DNA of 64,000 nt, taken from NCBI GenBank assembly GCA_006438735.1, contig RCZF01000007.1, forward strand, positions 24,194 through 88,193, written 5' to 3'. Position 1 is the first letter of the stretch; each line of letters opens with the position of its first letter. Under the pieces are notes generated by a model. The model was not told the DNA's origin. It searched no databases and saw nothing but the letters and a program-made list of their open reading frames with translations. This DNA comes from Sphingomonas koreensis. GTDB lineage: Bacteria > Pseudomonadota > Alphaproteobacteria > Sphingomonadales > Sphingomonadaceae. The translations under genes and the position numbers were made by a program. Positions 34,924 through 47,903 of this stretch are shown here, piece after piece.

Positions 34924-35777
34924 CCGAAACCGACGCCGCCCAGCAAGCCAGGGATGCGGCGGAAGACGAAAATCCGCAGGATCTCGACGAGTCAGAACGC
35001 GAGGCGATCGAAAAACGCAAATCACCGCCGGCGCGCGTGGTCCATGAGATCATCCGGCAACAAGGGCTCGAGGAACTGCGCCGCCCGGCGGCCTCGCTAT
35101 TATGGTCGGGGTTGGCGGCCGGCGTCACCATCTGGCTGTCGCTGGTTGCCCAGGCGGCGTTGATGACTGGCTTGCCCGATTCGCCGTGGCGGACGCCGAT
35201 CGCTAGCCTGGGCTACAGCGTCGGCTTTGTCGTCGTGATCCTTGGCCGGCTGCAGCTTTTCACCGAAAGCACGATCGTCGCGGTGTTGCCGCTGGCGACG
35301 AACATCAGCCTGGCAAATTTCGGTCGTACGCTGCGACTGTGGGTGCTGGTGTTCCTGGCCAATATGGTGGGGACGCTGGCGGTCGCGTGGCTGCTCCCCG
35401 CTGCCGGTCTCGTCACGCCCGAAATGCTCGCGGCAATGCTCGGCATCTCGCATCATCTACAAACGATGACCGCCGCCGAAGCCTTTGCCCGCGGCGTTCC
35501 GGCCGGCTTCATTCTGGCGACGATCGCCTGGGTGCTGCCCAACGCCAAGGGCCAGGAAATCTGGGTGGTAACGTTGCTGACCTATATCATCTCGCTCGCC
35601 GGATTCAGCCACGTCATCGCCGGATCGGCCGAGGCGTGGCTGCTGGCGACCAGCGGGCAGGCGAGCTTCGGATTCGCCGCGTTCGGCTTCATCCTGCCGG
35701 CGTTGGCCGGCAACATCATCGGCGGAACGGGCCTGTTCGCAGTGCTTGCCCACGCCCAGGTCCGATCCGAACTCTGA
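34920..35777 (+). CDS. Formate/nitrite transporter (FNT) family channel, YfdC-like
   Basis: A 285-residue protein with a charged cytoplasmic head of about 65 residues (MTETDAAQQARDAAEDENPQ, then EREAIEKRK), followed by six membrane helices. The FNT pattern is clear: LLWSGLAAGVTIWLSLVAQA, GRLQLFTESTIVAVLPLAT, LAVAWLLPAAG, RGVPAGFILATIAWVLPNAK and FGFILPALAGNIIGGTGLF. The long head is typical of the YfdC branch, whose substrate is unknown. It starts at GTG 34920, overlapping the cytochrome stop, and is convergent with hemA. Confidence 0.87.
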   Translation: MTETDAAQQARDAAEDENPQDLDESEREAIEKRKSPPARVVHEIIRQQGLEELRRPAASLLWSGLAAGVTIWLSLVAQAALMTGLPDSPWRTPIASLGYSVGFVVVILGRLQLFTESTIVAVLPLATNISLANFGRTLRLWVLVFLANMVGTLAVAWLLPAAGLVTPEMLAAMLGISHHLQTMTAAEAFARGVPAGFILATIAWVLPNAKGQEIWVVTLLTYIISLAGFSHVIAGSAEAWLLATSGQASFGFAAFGFILPALAGNIIGGTGLFAVLAHAQVRSEL

Positions 35778-35786
35778 GGCGAAGGC

Positions 35787-37007
35787 TCAGGCCGCCATCG
35801 CCCGGCGCGCCAGCTCGCACTGCGACCAGATTTCGGACAGCGCGGTTACCAGCTTGTCGATGTCGCCATCCGAATGAACCGGCGAGGGCGTCAGCCGCAG
35901 GCGCTCGGTGCCTACGGGGACGGTCGGGTAATTGATCGGCTGGACGTAGATGCCGTGATGCTCGAGCAGCCAGTCGCTGATTCGTTTGCACTTGTGGGCA
36001 TCGCCGACCATCACCGGGATGATGTGGCTGGGATTGTCGATCGTCGGGATGCCGATCGCATCGAGCCGGCGGCGGACCTGCGCGACGCGATCGCGGTGGC
36101 GGATGCGTTCCATGTCGGACGTCTTGAGATGGCGAATGCTCGCCGCGGCGCCGGCGGCGAGCGCAGGCGGCAATGCGGTGGTGAAGATGAAACCGCTGGC
36201 GAAGCTGCGGACGAAATCGCACAAGGCGGCCGAGGCGGCGATATAGCCGCCCATCACGCCGAACGCTTTGCCCAGTGTGCCCTCGATGACGGTGACGCGG
36301 TCCATCAGCCCTTCGCGCTCAGCGACGCCGCCGCCGCGCGGGCCATACAGGCCGACGCCGTGGACTTCGTCGAGATAGCTCATCGCGCCGTGCGCTTTGC
36401 AGACGTCGAGGATTTCGGCGATCGGGGCTATGTCGCCATCCATCGAATAAACGCTTTCAAACGCGACCAGCTTGGGCCGATCGGGATCGAGCGCGGCGAG
36501 CCGGCGATCGAGATCCTCAGGCGAATTATGCTCGAATTTCTGCACCTCGGCGCGGCTGTGGCGAATGCCCTCGATCATCGACGCGTGATTGAGTGCATCG
36601 GACAGGATCACGCAGCCCGGGATACGCGCGCCGAGCGTGCCCAGCGCCGCCCAGTTGGATACATAGCCCGAGGTGAACAGCAGCGCCGCTTCCTTGTGGT
36701 GGAGATCGGCGAGTTCTGCTTCGAGCAGCACATGGCTGTGCGTCGTTCCCGAAATGTTGCGCGTGCCGCCCGCACCGGCGCCGCAGCGATCGAGCGTTTC
36801 GTGCATTGCCCCCAGCACCTTGGGATGCTGGCCCATGCCGAGATAATCGTTCGAGCACCACACGGTGACGGGCCGGGTGCCGGCGTCGGTGAATTGGTGG
36901 GCGGACGGGAAGGCGCCAGCCTTGCGCTCAAGCTCGGCAAAAATCCGATAACGGCCGTCGTCCCGCAGCGTCTCCAGCTCAGTCTGGAAAAATGCCTCGT
37001 AATTCAT
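35787..37007 (-). CDS. hemA: 5-aminolevulinate synthase
   Basis: A 406-residue PLP enzyme condensing glycine and succinyl-CoA to ALA, the first tetrapyrrole step (C4 pathway). [20 protein letters not shown] is the family start; [47 protein letters not shown] and [13 protein letters not shown] (PLP Lys) follow. GGGAGG lies upstream of ATG 37007. It is last in the long bchF-to-hemA operon, 19 bp after puhE, so ALA supply is co-expressed with pigment synthesis. Confidence 0.96.
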   Translation of the reverse strand: MNYEAFFQTELETLRDDGRYRIFAELERKAGAFPSAHQFTDAGTRPVTVWCSNDYLGMGQHPKVLGAMHETLDRCGAGAGGTRNISGTTHSHVLLEAELADLHHKEAALLFTSGYVSNWAALGTLGARIPGCVILSDALNHASMIEGIRHSRAEVQKFEHNSPEDLDRRLAALDPDRPKLVAFESVYSMDGDIAPIAEILDVCKAHGAMSYLDEVHGVGLYGPRGGGVAEREGLMDRVTVIEGTLGKAFGVMGGYIAASAALCDFVRSFASGFIFTTALPPALAAGAAASIRHLKTSDMERIRHRDRVAQVRRRLDAIGIPTIDNPSHIIPVMVGDAHKCKRISDWLLEHHGIYVQPINYPTVPVGTERLRLTPSPVHSDGDIDKLVTALSEIWSQCELARRAMAA

Positions 37008-37026
37008 CTGCACGCCTCCCCGTATT

Positions 37027-37809
37027 CTATTCGATAATAGCGATTTTCGCTGGTTCGTCACGCGACGAAGACGCCCAGCTCCACATTTTTCCATCTCGCA
37101 TCGGCAGCACCAAGAACAGATGTTCGACGACGCCCAGCACGGCGAGCGCGGCCAGCAATGTCGCGGTGACCGAGCCGGCGCTGTTGGCCGGCGCGGCTTC
37201 GGCGGCGATCCACGCCCACACCGCGACGCCGCCCGCGAGCACCACCGACAGCGGGAACAGCGGGTTGATCGGGCGCTTGGGAAAATAGCTTTTCAGATAA
37301 GCGAGATGCGCCGGGAAAACCTCGTCGCTGAGGTTCGGCACGCCGAGGAACAGGTTGAACTTCGCGGACAGGCGCAGGCCGAACAGCATCAGGAAGGTGA
37401 GCGGCGCGGCCTGGTTGGGCTGGCCCCAGCTCAGCGCGAACAGCAGCAGCGCGGTTGCCGCGATCGCTATTTCGTGATGGATCACGGTTGCGGTCGCCAG
37501 GCGGAAGCGGCGCCAGCCTCTTGCGTCGGGCGGGCAGGGCGTTTTGCGCGGACCGGCGACGAAGCCCATCAGGAAGCCCATTTCGTGCCAGCCCCACACC
37601 AGGATGGCGCCGCCGAAGCCGATATAGGCGGCTTGCCAGCCATCGTCGCGCGCGGTGATCCAGATCGCCACCAGCGCGGCGGCCGCGACCAATCCGGCGA
37701 TGGTGTAGCTCGTCCGGAATGTTTCGCGCGGTCGGCTGTCGAGCCAGACGACCGCGCCGGTGCCGATGAACCACATCAGCAGCGCGAAAAGAACCGGCGG
37801 AATCGTCAC
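37027..37809 (-). CDS. puhE: Photosynthetic complex assembly protein PuhE
   Basis: A 260-residue protein with about seven membrane helices, a conserved member of purple-bacterial puh operons whose loss changes bacteriochlorophyll output in Rhodobacter. Visible features: [58 protein letters not shown] and [11 protein letters not shown]. The start is GTG 37809, overlapping the acsF stop by 4 bp (GTGA). Confidence 0.9.
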   Translation of the reverse strand: MTIPPVLFALLMWFIGTGAVVWLDSRPRETFRTSYTIAGLVAAAALVAIWITARDDGWQAAYIGFGGAILVWGWHEMGFLMGFVAGPRKTPCPPDARGWRRFRLATATVIHHEIAIAATALLLFALSWGQPNQAAPLTFLMLFGLRLSAKFNLFLGVPNLSDEVFPAHLAYLKSYFPKRPINPLFPLSVVLAGGVAVWAWIAAEAAPANSAGSVTATLLAALAVLGVVEHLFLVLPMRDGKMWSWASSSRDEPAKIAIIE

Positions 37810-38888
37810 CAGGCGGGGACCAGCCGGATTGTCGCGGGTGCGTCGTTGCGTTTGACCGGGGTGAAATACAGGCCGGCGAAGGCAACCGCGGCGGCGCCGA
37901 TCAAACCGGCGCGCTTGATCCCGCCGATCACCCCGCCTTGCGCCTTGGCGGCATCAATCCGCCCGGCGATGCGCCGCATCCGCTCCAGCCCGGTGGCGAA
38001 GCGCGGCGCGTCGGTATCGAGCACCACCGGGAAAACCTGGCGAGTGATTGCCGAGCAGACCGTGAACACGCGGTTATCGTAATCGGTCGGATCGATGCCC
38101 AGCGCCTTATGGAACGCCGGGCGATTGTGATCGCGCACGTACATCGTCGCATAGACGGCGACGAGAAAGAAGCGCACCCAATATTTGTTGATCCCGCTCA
38201 GCAGCTTGGGATCGGCGCGCATCAGCAGCGCAAAGGCGTCGCCGTGGCGGAACTCGTCGTTGCACCACAATTCGAACCAGTTGAAGATCGGATGGAACCG
38301 CAGCTCTGGATGGCGCGCGAGGTGACGGAAGATCGTGATGTAGCGCGCATATCCGATCTTTTCGGAGAGGTAGGTCGCGTAAAAGATGAACTTCGGCCGG
38401 AAATGCGTGTATTTCTTGGTGCGCGTCAAAAAGCCCAGATCGATGCCGATGCCGGCGTCCTTCAGCGTATCGTTGATGAAGCCCGCGTGGCGGCTTTCGT
38501 CGCGGCTCATCAGCTTGAACAGCTGCTTGATGTCCGGATTGGTCACGCGCTTGGCGATTTCGGCATAAAGGATGCAGCCGGAAAATTCGGCGGTGAGCGA
38601 GCTGACGAGGAAATCGGTGAATTCTTCGCGCAGGCCATCGGGCAGGCTTTCGATCACGCCGTCGAACGCTTCGGTGCGCTTGAAATGGCGCTTGTTCGGA
38701 TCGGCCGCCATCTCGGCGATCAGTGCGTCCCATTCGACGCGGACCGGGGTCACATCGATGCGGTCCATCGCGGCGAAATCGGTGGTGTAGAAGCGCGGCG
38801 ACAGCACCGTGTTTTCGCGCGCGATCGCCATCGTATCGCCGCCCTGGGGCGCGGCGCTGGCGGCTTTGACCGGGCTAATCGCGTTCAT
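37806..38888 (-). CDS. acsF: Mg-protoporphyrin IX monomethyl ester oxidative cyclase
   Basis: A 360-residue di-iron oxygenase forming the fifth (isocyclic) ring, using O2. The metal motifs are [24 protein letters not shown] and [11 protein letters not shown]. Because no bchE is present in the window, ring closure here appears to depend on oxygen, matching an aerobic phototroph. ATG 38888 has GGAG 7 bp before it and overlaps the upstream stop; GTG 38891 is an alternative. The C-terminal helix (about 325-345) is membrane-like. Confidence 0.95.
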   Translation of the reverse strand: MNAISPVKAASAAPQGGDTMAIARENTVLSPRFYTTDFAAMDRIDVTPVRVEWDALIAEMAADPNKRHFKRTEAFDGVIESLPDGLREEFTDFLVSSLTAEFSGCILYAEIAKRVTNPDIKQLFKLMSRDESRHAGFINDTLKDAGIGIDLGFLTRTKKYTHFRPKFIFYATYLSEKIGYARYITIFRHLARHPELRFHPIFNWFELWCNDEFRHGDAFALLMRADPKLLSGINKYWVRFFLVAVYATMYVRDHNRPAFHKALGIDPTDYDNRVFTVCSAITRQVFPVVLDTDAPRFATGLERMRRIAGRIDAAKAQGGVIGGIKRAGLIGAAAVAFAGLYFTPVKRNDAPATIRLVPAW

Positions 38889-39172
38889 CACAGTCTCCGA
38901 TCGCTGAAGCTGACTTCATAGAGCTCGGCCATCGCGAAATGGCCGGCGAATTTGGTCCAGGCGCGCGTCACCGGCCCGGCGCGCTCGACGGTGGCGGTGC
39001 GATCGATCACGCAGCGCTCGCCGAAATTAACGTGGATCGGATCGCCGTGAACGCGGACGCGGTCGCCGGGGCCGATCGCGACGCCGTATGGTAGCTCGAC
39101 ATGGGCGCAGAGGAATTCGTCGCTATGCTCGATCCTGACGCGGCACGCGGTGTCGAAGCGGGTGCGGCTCAT
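38888..39172 (-). CDS. Conserved small protein between puhC and acsF
   Basis: A 94-residue soluble protein starting [20 protein letters not shown]. It looks like a compact beta domain ([27 protein letters not shown]-like loop) and has no membrane helix. A small gene at this place is usual in photosynthesis clusters of Sphingomonadales, without assigned function. The gene overlaps puhC and acsF by a few bases on both sides, so it is translated in step with them. The beta-rich, OB-like look hints at pigment or protein binding; that is only a guess. Confidence 0.75.
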   Translation of the reverse strand: MSRTRFDTACRVRIEHSDEFLCAHVELPYGVAIGPGDRVRVHGDPIHVNFGERCVIDRTATVERAGPVTRAWTKFAGHFAMAELYEVSFSDRRL

Positions 39173-39651
39173 GATACCTTGGTTCCCTTGGCGTCGAGCA
39201 GGACGGCGAAGGCGGCGCGATTGGTCGAACCGAACGCGCCGAGCTCGATCGAGCGGCCGTCGGTCGTGTCGGTCAGCGACAATTCGCCGTCCTTCCAGAG
39301 CGTGAGCTTGAACGGCGCCTGATCGCCGAAGCCGTGCATGCGCCGTTCGCGCGCCAGCCCGCGCATCACGCCGCGGATGAAGCCGCTCTTGCTGCCCGGC
39401 TCGATTACCGATGCGGTGCCGCCGGTGCCGGTATCCTCGATCAGCACCGCGCCATCGGCGCGATCGATGAAGCGCAGGTTGCGCGATTTGACCGGAGCGA
39501 CGTGATCGGCCGCGCGCAACAGCACCGGCGAGGCGGTCGGCGGAATATGGTCGAGCCGGACGAAGCTCGTCACGGCAATCGTGAACATCACCAGGCCGCC
39601 GGCGAACAGCAGCGCGCCGCGGGGCAGCGTTTCGGTCTGGACCGCACTCAT
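39169..39651 (-). CDS. puhC: Photosynthetic complex assembly protein PuhC
   Basis: A 160-residue protein with one N-terminal membrane helix (about 12-30, GALLFAGGLVMFTIAVTSFV) and a periplasmic beta-rich domain (LRFIDRADGAVLIEDTGTGG; FIRGVMRGLARERR). PuhC is needed for normal RC-LH1 assembly in Rhodobacter. ATG 39651 overlaps the puhB stop (ATGA) and gives the standard length; the frame is open upstream only as shadow of puhB. Confidence 0.9.
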   Translation of the reverse strand: MSAVQTETLPRGALLFAGGLVMFTIAVTSFVRLDHIPPTASPVLLRAADHVAPVKSRNLRFIDRADGAVLIEDTGTGGTASVIEPGSKSGFIRGVMRGLARERRMHGFGDQAPFKLTLWKDGELSLTDTTDGRSIELGAFGSTNRAAFAVLLDAKGTKVS

Positions 39652-40301
39652 GCCGCCACCGCCACGCCGAATGCTGGCGCCGCCGTGGCCGGGCCGTGAT
39701 GGATCTGCGCGATCGTCCCTTCCGGATGCGCGGCGAGGCAGGTGCGCGCGATCAGCGCGGCGACGCCGCTGGCATTGGGGATCGCGCGCAGCATCGGCTC
39801 CGCCGCCGCCAGCCGCCACGGCCGGGCGTGCGGCCATAACCCGGCATAACCGAGCCGCTGCGGCCCAGTGATCGCCAGCGGAATATCGCCCGATCCGTCA
39901 GCGCGCAGATCGAGATTGACCGCGCCGACAAAGCCGATCGGCAGATTGATGCATTTGGGCAGAGCCATGCCGATCCGCAGCACGACGCGGCGATTCGTCA
40001 GCGTGTAGATCGTGCTGCGCGCCGATCCCCAGGCGAGCAGGTGGAGCAGCGCCACGCCGAAGATCCCGACGATGATCGTCATCGCGGTGCCGGTGAAGGA
40101 CGCGGCGCCGGCGACGCCGTGCGACAGCGTAGAGATCAGCGCGAGCGCGGCAAGCAGCGCGAAATAACCGGCGACGGCGCGGGTGTGAAAGGCGGTGCGC
40201 GCCAGCACGCGCCAGTCGGGCGATCCCTGCCACAGGATGCGTTCGCCGGTGGGGGGAACGCCGGGCAGACCGGGGATCGGCTCATTCTCATATTCGGTCA
40301 C
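39648..40301 (-). CDS. puhB: Photosynthetic complex assembly protein PuhB
   Basis: A 217-residue protein with a bPH2-like (PH domain) fold and three hydrophobic segments. Markers: PIPGLPGVPPTGERILWQGS, WRVLARTAFHTRAVAGYFAL, YTLTNRRVVLRIGMALPKCI and LPIGFVGAVNLDLRADG. It helps assemble the reaction centre by assisting PuhA. It overlaps puhA by 4 bp and puhC by 4 bp. Confidence 0.92.
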   Translation of the reverse strand: MTEYENEPIPGLPGVPPTGERILWQGSPDWRVLARTAFHTRAVAGYFALLAALALISTLSHGVAGAASFTGTAMTIIVGIFGVALLHLLAWGSARSTIYTLTNRRVVLRIGMALPKCINLPIGFVGAVNLDLRADGSGDIPLAITGPQRLGYAGLWPHARPWRLAAAEPMLRAIPNASGVAALIARTCLAAHPEGTIAQIHHGPATAAPAFGVAVAA

Positions 40302-41074
40302 AGGAACGGCTCCTGACGTGAGGGTGTAGCATAGAGATAACCGCCCCCGAAATAAGCGGATACGCGGTCTTCCTCATACAACGTAATGATGTCCGCCGCA
40401 TCAAGCCGCGGCGCATCGGCGAATTGGCTGGCGACGACCGCGTCGATCACCACGCGGCGGCGGCGCTTGTCGATCGTGGCCATTGGCATCGGCGCCAGCA
40501 CGTCCTTGCCCGCTGCGCCGTCGAGCGCGATCTGGAGATAGCGGACCATGCGATCCGCCTTGTCGATCCATACGTCGCTCACCGTGCCGGCGACGACGCC
40601 GTCGGCCCCCACCACCGGCATACCGCGGGGATCGGGATCGCGGCGCTCGAGGAAGAAGCCGCCCGCGCTCGACAGCGGAACGATCCGGGGATGGCCCTCC
40701 ATATCGATATCCGGCCGCTTGGCGCGATCAGCCCACGCCGCCGGCCCGATCCCGTCGATCAGCGGATTGCCCGTCGGCACCAAGGGAGCGCCGGGGAAAT
40801 TCTCGGTGCGCCGCGCGGCGATGTTCACCGGCTCACGATCCTTGGTCGGCGTCGTGACGGTGCCGTGGCCGAACGGCAGGCGAAAAGTCTTGGGCGTGGC
40901 GCTGTGCAGCGGACCGCCCTCGCTCTGAATACGGCCGGTGAGATCGTCTTCGAGCGGATAGCCCTCGCGCCGATCTTCGCGACGAAGCCAAAACACCAAG
41001 CAGATGAAAAACAGCACGAACGCATAGAATGTCAGCAGCGCGACATCGAGACCAGGCGTGATCATGACGTGCAT
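40298..41074 (-). CDS. puhA: Photosynthetic reaction centre H subunit
   Basis: A 258-residue subunit with a single N-terminal membrane helix (about 12-31, TFYAFVLFFICLVFWLRRED) and a cytoplasmic PRC-barrel domain that closes the QB site. RREDRREGYPLED follows the helix as in all H subunits; VSDVWIDKADRMVRYLQIAL and ITLYEEDRVSAYFGGGYLYA are the conserved C-terminal parts. It starts 12 bp after lhaA. First of puhABC in the leftward operon. Confidence 0.96.
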   Translation of the reverse strand: MHVMITPGLDVALLTFYAFVLFFICLVFWLRREDRREGYPLEDDLTGRIQSEGGPLHSATPKTFRLPFGHGTVTTPTKDREPVNIAARRTENFPGAPLVPTGNPLIDGIGPAAWADRAKRPDIDMEGHPRIVPLSSAGGFFLERRDPDPRGMPVVGADGVVAGTVSDVWIDKADRMVRYLQIALDGAAGKDVLAPMPMATIDKRRRRVVIDAVVASQFADAPRLDAADIITLYEEDRVSAYFGGGYLYATPSRQEPFL

Positions 41075-41086
41075 GGTTGTTTCCCT

Positions 41087-42628
41087 TCAGATTGGAAATT
41101 CGCTGAGGCCGAAGCGGGTGGCGGCCGCCGCGGTCTCACCATATTCACGGTCGCGCACCAATGGCCCGAGCGCGATGAGCGTGCCGAACAACAGCACGAT
41201 TTCGATGCTATAAACGAATGCGTAGCCCGTCGCCGGGCCGGCCAGCGTAGATCCCAGATCACGGGCGACCGCGGCGGCCGAGATCAGATCGCGCACGAAC
41301 GCGCCGATCGCGATGGCGAGGCCGGCACAGGTCGCCTGCACCGCGCCCCAGGCGCCGAGCGCGAGGCCGGTGCGGCCGCCAAGCTCCTCGGCGTCTGAAA
41401 TCGCCATCGCCGCGGTCAGCGTGCCGACCGAAAACAATCCGCCGCCGAAGCCGATGAACGTCGCGCCGATGCCGAGCAGCGCGACCGAGTGGAGTGGGCC
41501 GGCGAAGATCACGAACAGAAACGCAATGATCCCGGCGACGCCGCCCAGCCCGGCGAGCCGGTGCGGCTCGCCGCCCGCGCCCAGCCGCCGCGCCGCCAGC
41601 GCGAAGCCGACCAGCATGCCGACCGCCCACAATGCCGTGAGCGATGTCGTCGATCCGACCGACAGGCCGAGGATCTGGCCGCCATAAGGCTCGAGCAGCA
41701 CATCCTGCATGCTGAACGCCGCGGCGCCGAGCCCGACCGCGACTAGCAGCCGCATCGTCAATGGCCGGGCGATGAAGATCGCCCAGACCTCGCGGAACGG
41801 CAGCGTGTCGTCTTTCGCCGTCGTCGCCTCGCGATTGCGCGCTTCCTGCTTCCACAACGCGATGATGTTGAGGATCATCGTCAGCGCGCCGGCGCCTTGG
41901 ACGATCTGAACAAGCTTGGTCGGCGTGAAATCGGCAAGCAGCCGGCCGATCACGATCGCGCTGACCATCATGCCGATCAGCAGCATGACGTAAAGCAAGG
42001 CGACGACCCGCGGCCGTGCTTCCTCGGGCGCGAGATCGGTGGCGAGCGCAAGACCCGCGGTCTGCGTCGTATGCATGCCCGCGCCGACCAGCAGGAAGCC
42101 GAGCGCCGCGCCGATATGGCCGAACAGCGCCGATTGTGCGCCGGCGCCGGCGCCGGACATCACCAGCAACGCGAACGGCAGGATCGCCAGCCCGCCGAAC
42201 TGCATCAGCGTGCCGAACCAGATATAGGGAACGCGCTTCCACCCCAGCAGCGACTGGTGATGGTCCGATTTGAAGCCGATCAGCGCGCGCAACGGCGCGA
42301 ACAGCAGCGGCAGCGACACCATTGCCGCGACGAGGCTGGCCGACATGCCGAGCTCGACGATCATCACGCGGTTGAGCGTGCCGGTGAGCAGCACTGCCGC
42401 CATGCCTACCGAAACCTGGAAAAGCGAGAGCCGCAGGATCCGAGCAAGCGGCAAATCCGGCGTCGCGGCATCGGCGAACGGCAGGAAGCGCGTGCCGACA
42501 CGGTTCCAGAACGCGCCGCTTTTCAACGAAGCGACACGGCCGGTCGCGGCGGCGCCGTCCGGCGCGGGTTGCGGGGCCAGCGAAGCCTTGAATGCCGTCA
42601 TGCCGCTCATGCCGCTCATGCCGCTCAT
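41087..42628 (-). CDS. lhaA: LH1 assembly protein / chlorophyll carrier LhaA (PucC family)
   Basis: A 513-residue major-facilitator-like protein with about 12 helices, needed for LH1 assembly and thought to hand bacteriochlorophyll to apoproteins. Motifs: LFQVSVGMAAVLLTGTLNRVM, GFKSDHHQSLLGWKRVPYIW, GMHTTQTAGLALATDLAP and FSMQDVLLEPYGGQILGLSV. The start lies in a 9-bp tandem repeat, so the protein begins MSGMSGMSGMTAF and any of four Met codons could initiate. The first overlaps the bchM stop by 4 bp. Confidence 0.94.
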   Translation of the reverse strand: MSGMSGMSGMTAFKASLAPQPAPDGAAATGRVASLKSGAFWNRVGTRFLPFADAATPDLPLARILRLSLFQVSVGMAAVLLTGTLNRVMIVELGMSASLVAAMVSLPLLFAPLRALIGFKSDHHQSLLGWKRVPYIWFGTLMQFGGLAILPFALLVMSGAGAGAQSALFGHIGAALGFLLVGAGMHTTQTAGLALATDLAPEEARPRVVALLYVMLLIGMMVSAIVIGRLLADFTPTKLVQIVQGAGALTMILNIIALWKQEARNREATTAKDDTLPFREVWAIFIARPLTMRLLVAVGLGAAAFSMQDVLLEPYGGQILGLSVGSTTSLTALWAVGMLVGFALAARRLGAGGEPHRLAGLGGVAGIIAFLFVIFAGPLHSVALLGIGATFIGFGGGLFSVGTLTAAMAISDAEELGGRTGLALGAWGAVQATCAGLAIAIGAFVRDLISAAAVARDLGSTLAGPATGYAFVYSIEIVLLFGTLIALGPLVRDREYGETAAAATRFGLSEFPI

Positions 42629-42631
42629 GCC
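42597..42631. repeat. 9-bp tandem repeat at the lhaA start codon
   Basis: ATGAGCGGC occurs three times in a row on the minus strand, followed by a further ATG, so four start codons follow each other at 9-bp steps across the bchM/lhaA overlap. Slippage by whole units would keep the frame but change the number of initiation codons. Confidence 0.8.
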
Positions 42632-43311
42632 GTGATCACCTCGATCGCATGGCTGGTGTAGAAGCTCGCCGAAATCCGCCGATCGCGGCCGATCCGCGCG
42701 TTGGGCAAGGCGTTCCTGATCAGCGTGCGGAGCAGCCGATCGCGCACCGGCAGGATCGCCGGCGAGCGGTCGCTACGCGGAAACAGCCGGCCCATGCCGA
42801 GCATCGCCATCAGCAAGGGGGTCTGCGGCGCGAAGGTGAAAGCGATGGTGCCACGCGTGCGCTCGGCCAGCGCCTTCACCACATCGACGATGTCGAACGA
42901 TTTGTAGTGGATAAGCGAATCCATCGCCACGACATGATCGAAGCGCCCGAGCGCGGGATCGAGCATGTCGCCGACCCGCCAATCGATCGCGAGCCCCGCG
43001 GGCGCGCGGTCGCGGGCAATCTCGACCAGGCTGCCGGCGACGTCGATCGCCACCACCTCGGCGCCGCGCTCGGCCGCCGCGACGGCCAGCGCGCCGGTGC
43101 CGCAGCCGGCGTCGAGCAGGCGCATGCCCGTCATGTCCGCGGGCAGCCAGCCGAGCAAGGTACCACGCATCTCGGTGCGGCCGGCGCGCACCGTGGCGCG
43201 AATGCCGCTGACCGGGGCATCGGAGGTGAGCTGCTCCCACGCCTTAGCCGCGGTGCGGTCGAAATAGGTTTCCAGGTTCCCGCGGAACCGATCGTAAGTC
43301 GCCGTCGTCAT
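42625..43311 (-). CDS. bchM: Magnesium-protoporphyrin O-methyltransferase
   Basis: A 228-residue SAM-dependent methyltransferase that esterifies Mg-protoporphyrin IX before AcsF. FRGNLETYFDRTAAKAWEQL is the typical start, the SAM motif is LLDAGCGTGALAVAAAERGA (about residue 65), followed by DHVVAMDSLIHY and GTIAFTFAPQTPLLMAMLGM. Length is normal. It overlaps lhaA by 4 bp and starts 1 bp after the bchL stop. Confidence 0.95.
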   Translation of the reverse strand: MTTATYDRFRGNLETYFDRTAAKAWEQLTSDAPVSGIRATVRAGRTEMRGTLLGWLPADMTGMRLLDAGCGTGALAVAAAERGAEVVAIDVAGSLVEIARDRAPAGLAIDWRVGDMLDPALGRFDHVVAMDSLIHYKSFDIVDVVKALAERTRGTIAFTFAPQTPLLMAMLGMGRLFPRSDRSPAILPVRDRLLRTLIRNALPNARIGRDRRISASFYTSHAIEVITA

Positions 43312-43312
43312 C

Positions 43313-47892
<4,580 letters not shown>

Positions 47893-47903
<11 letters not shown>

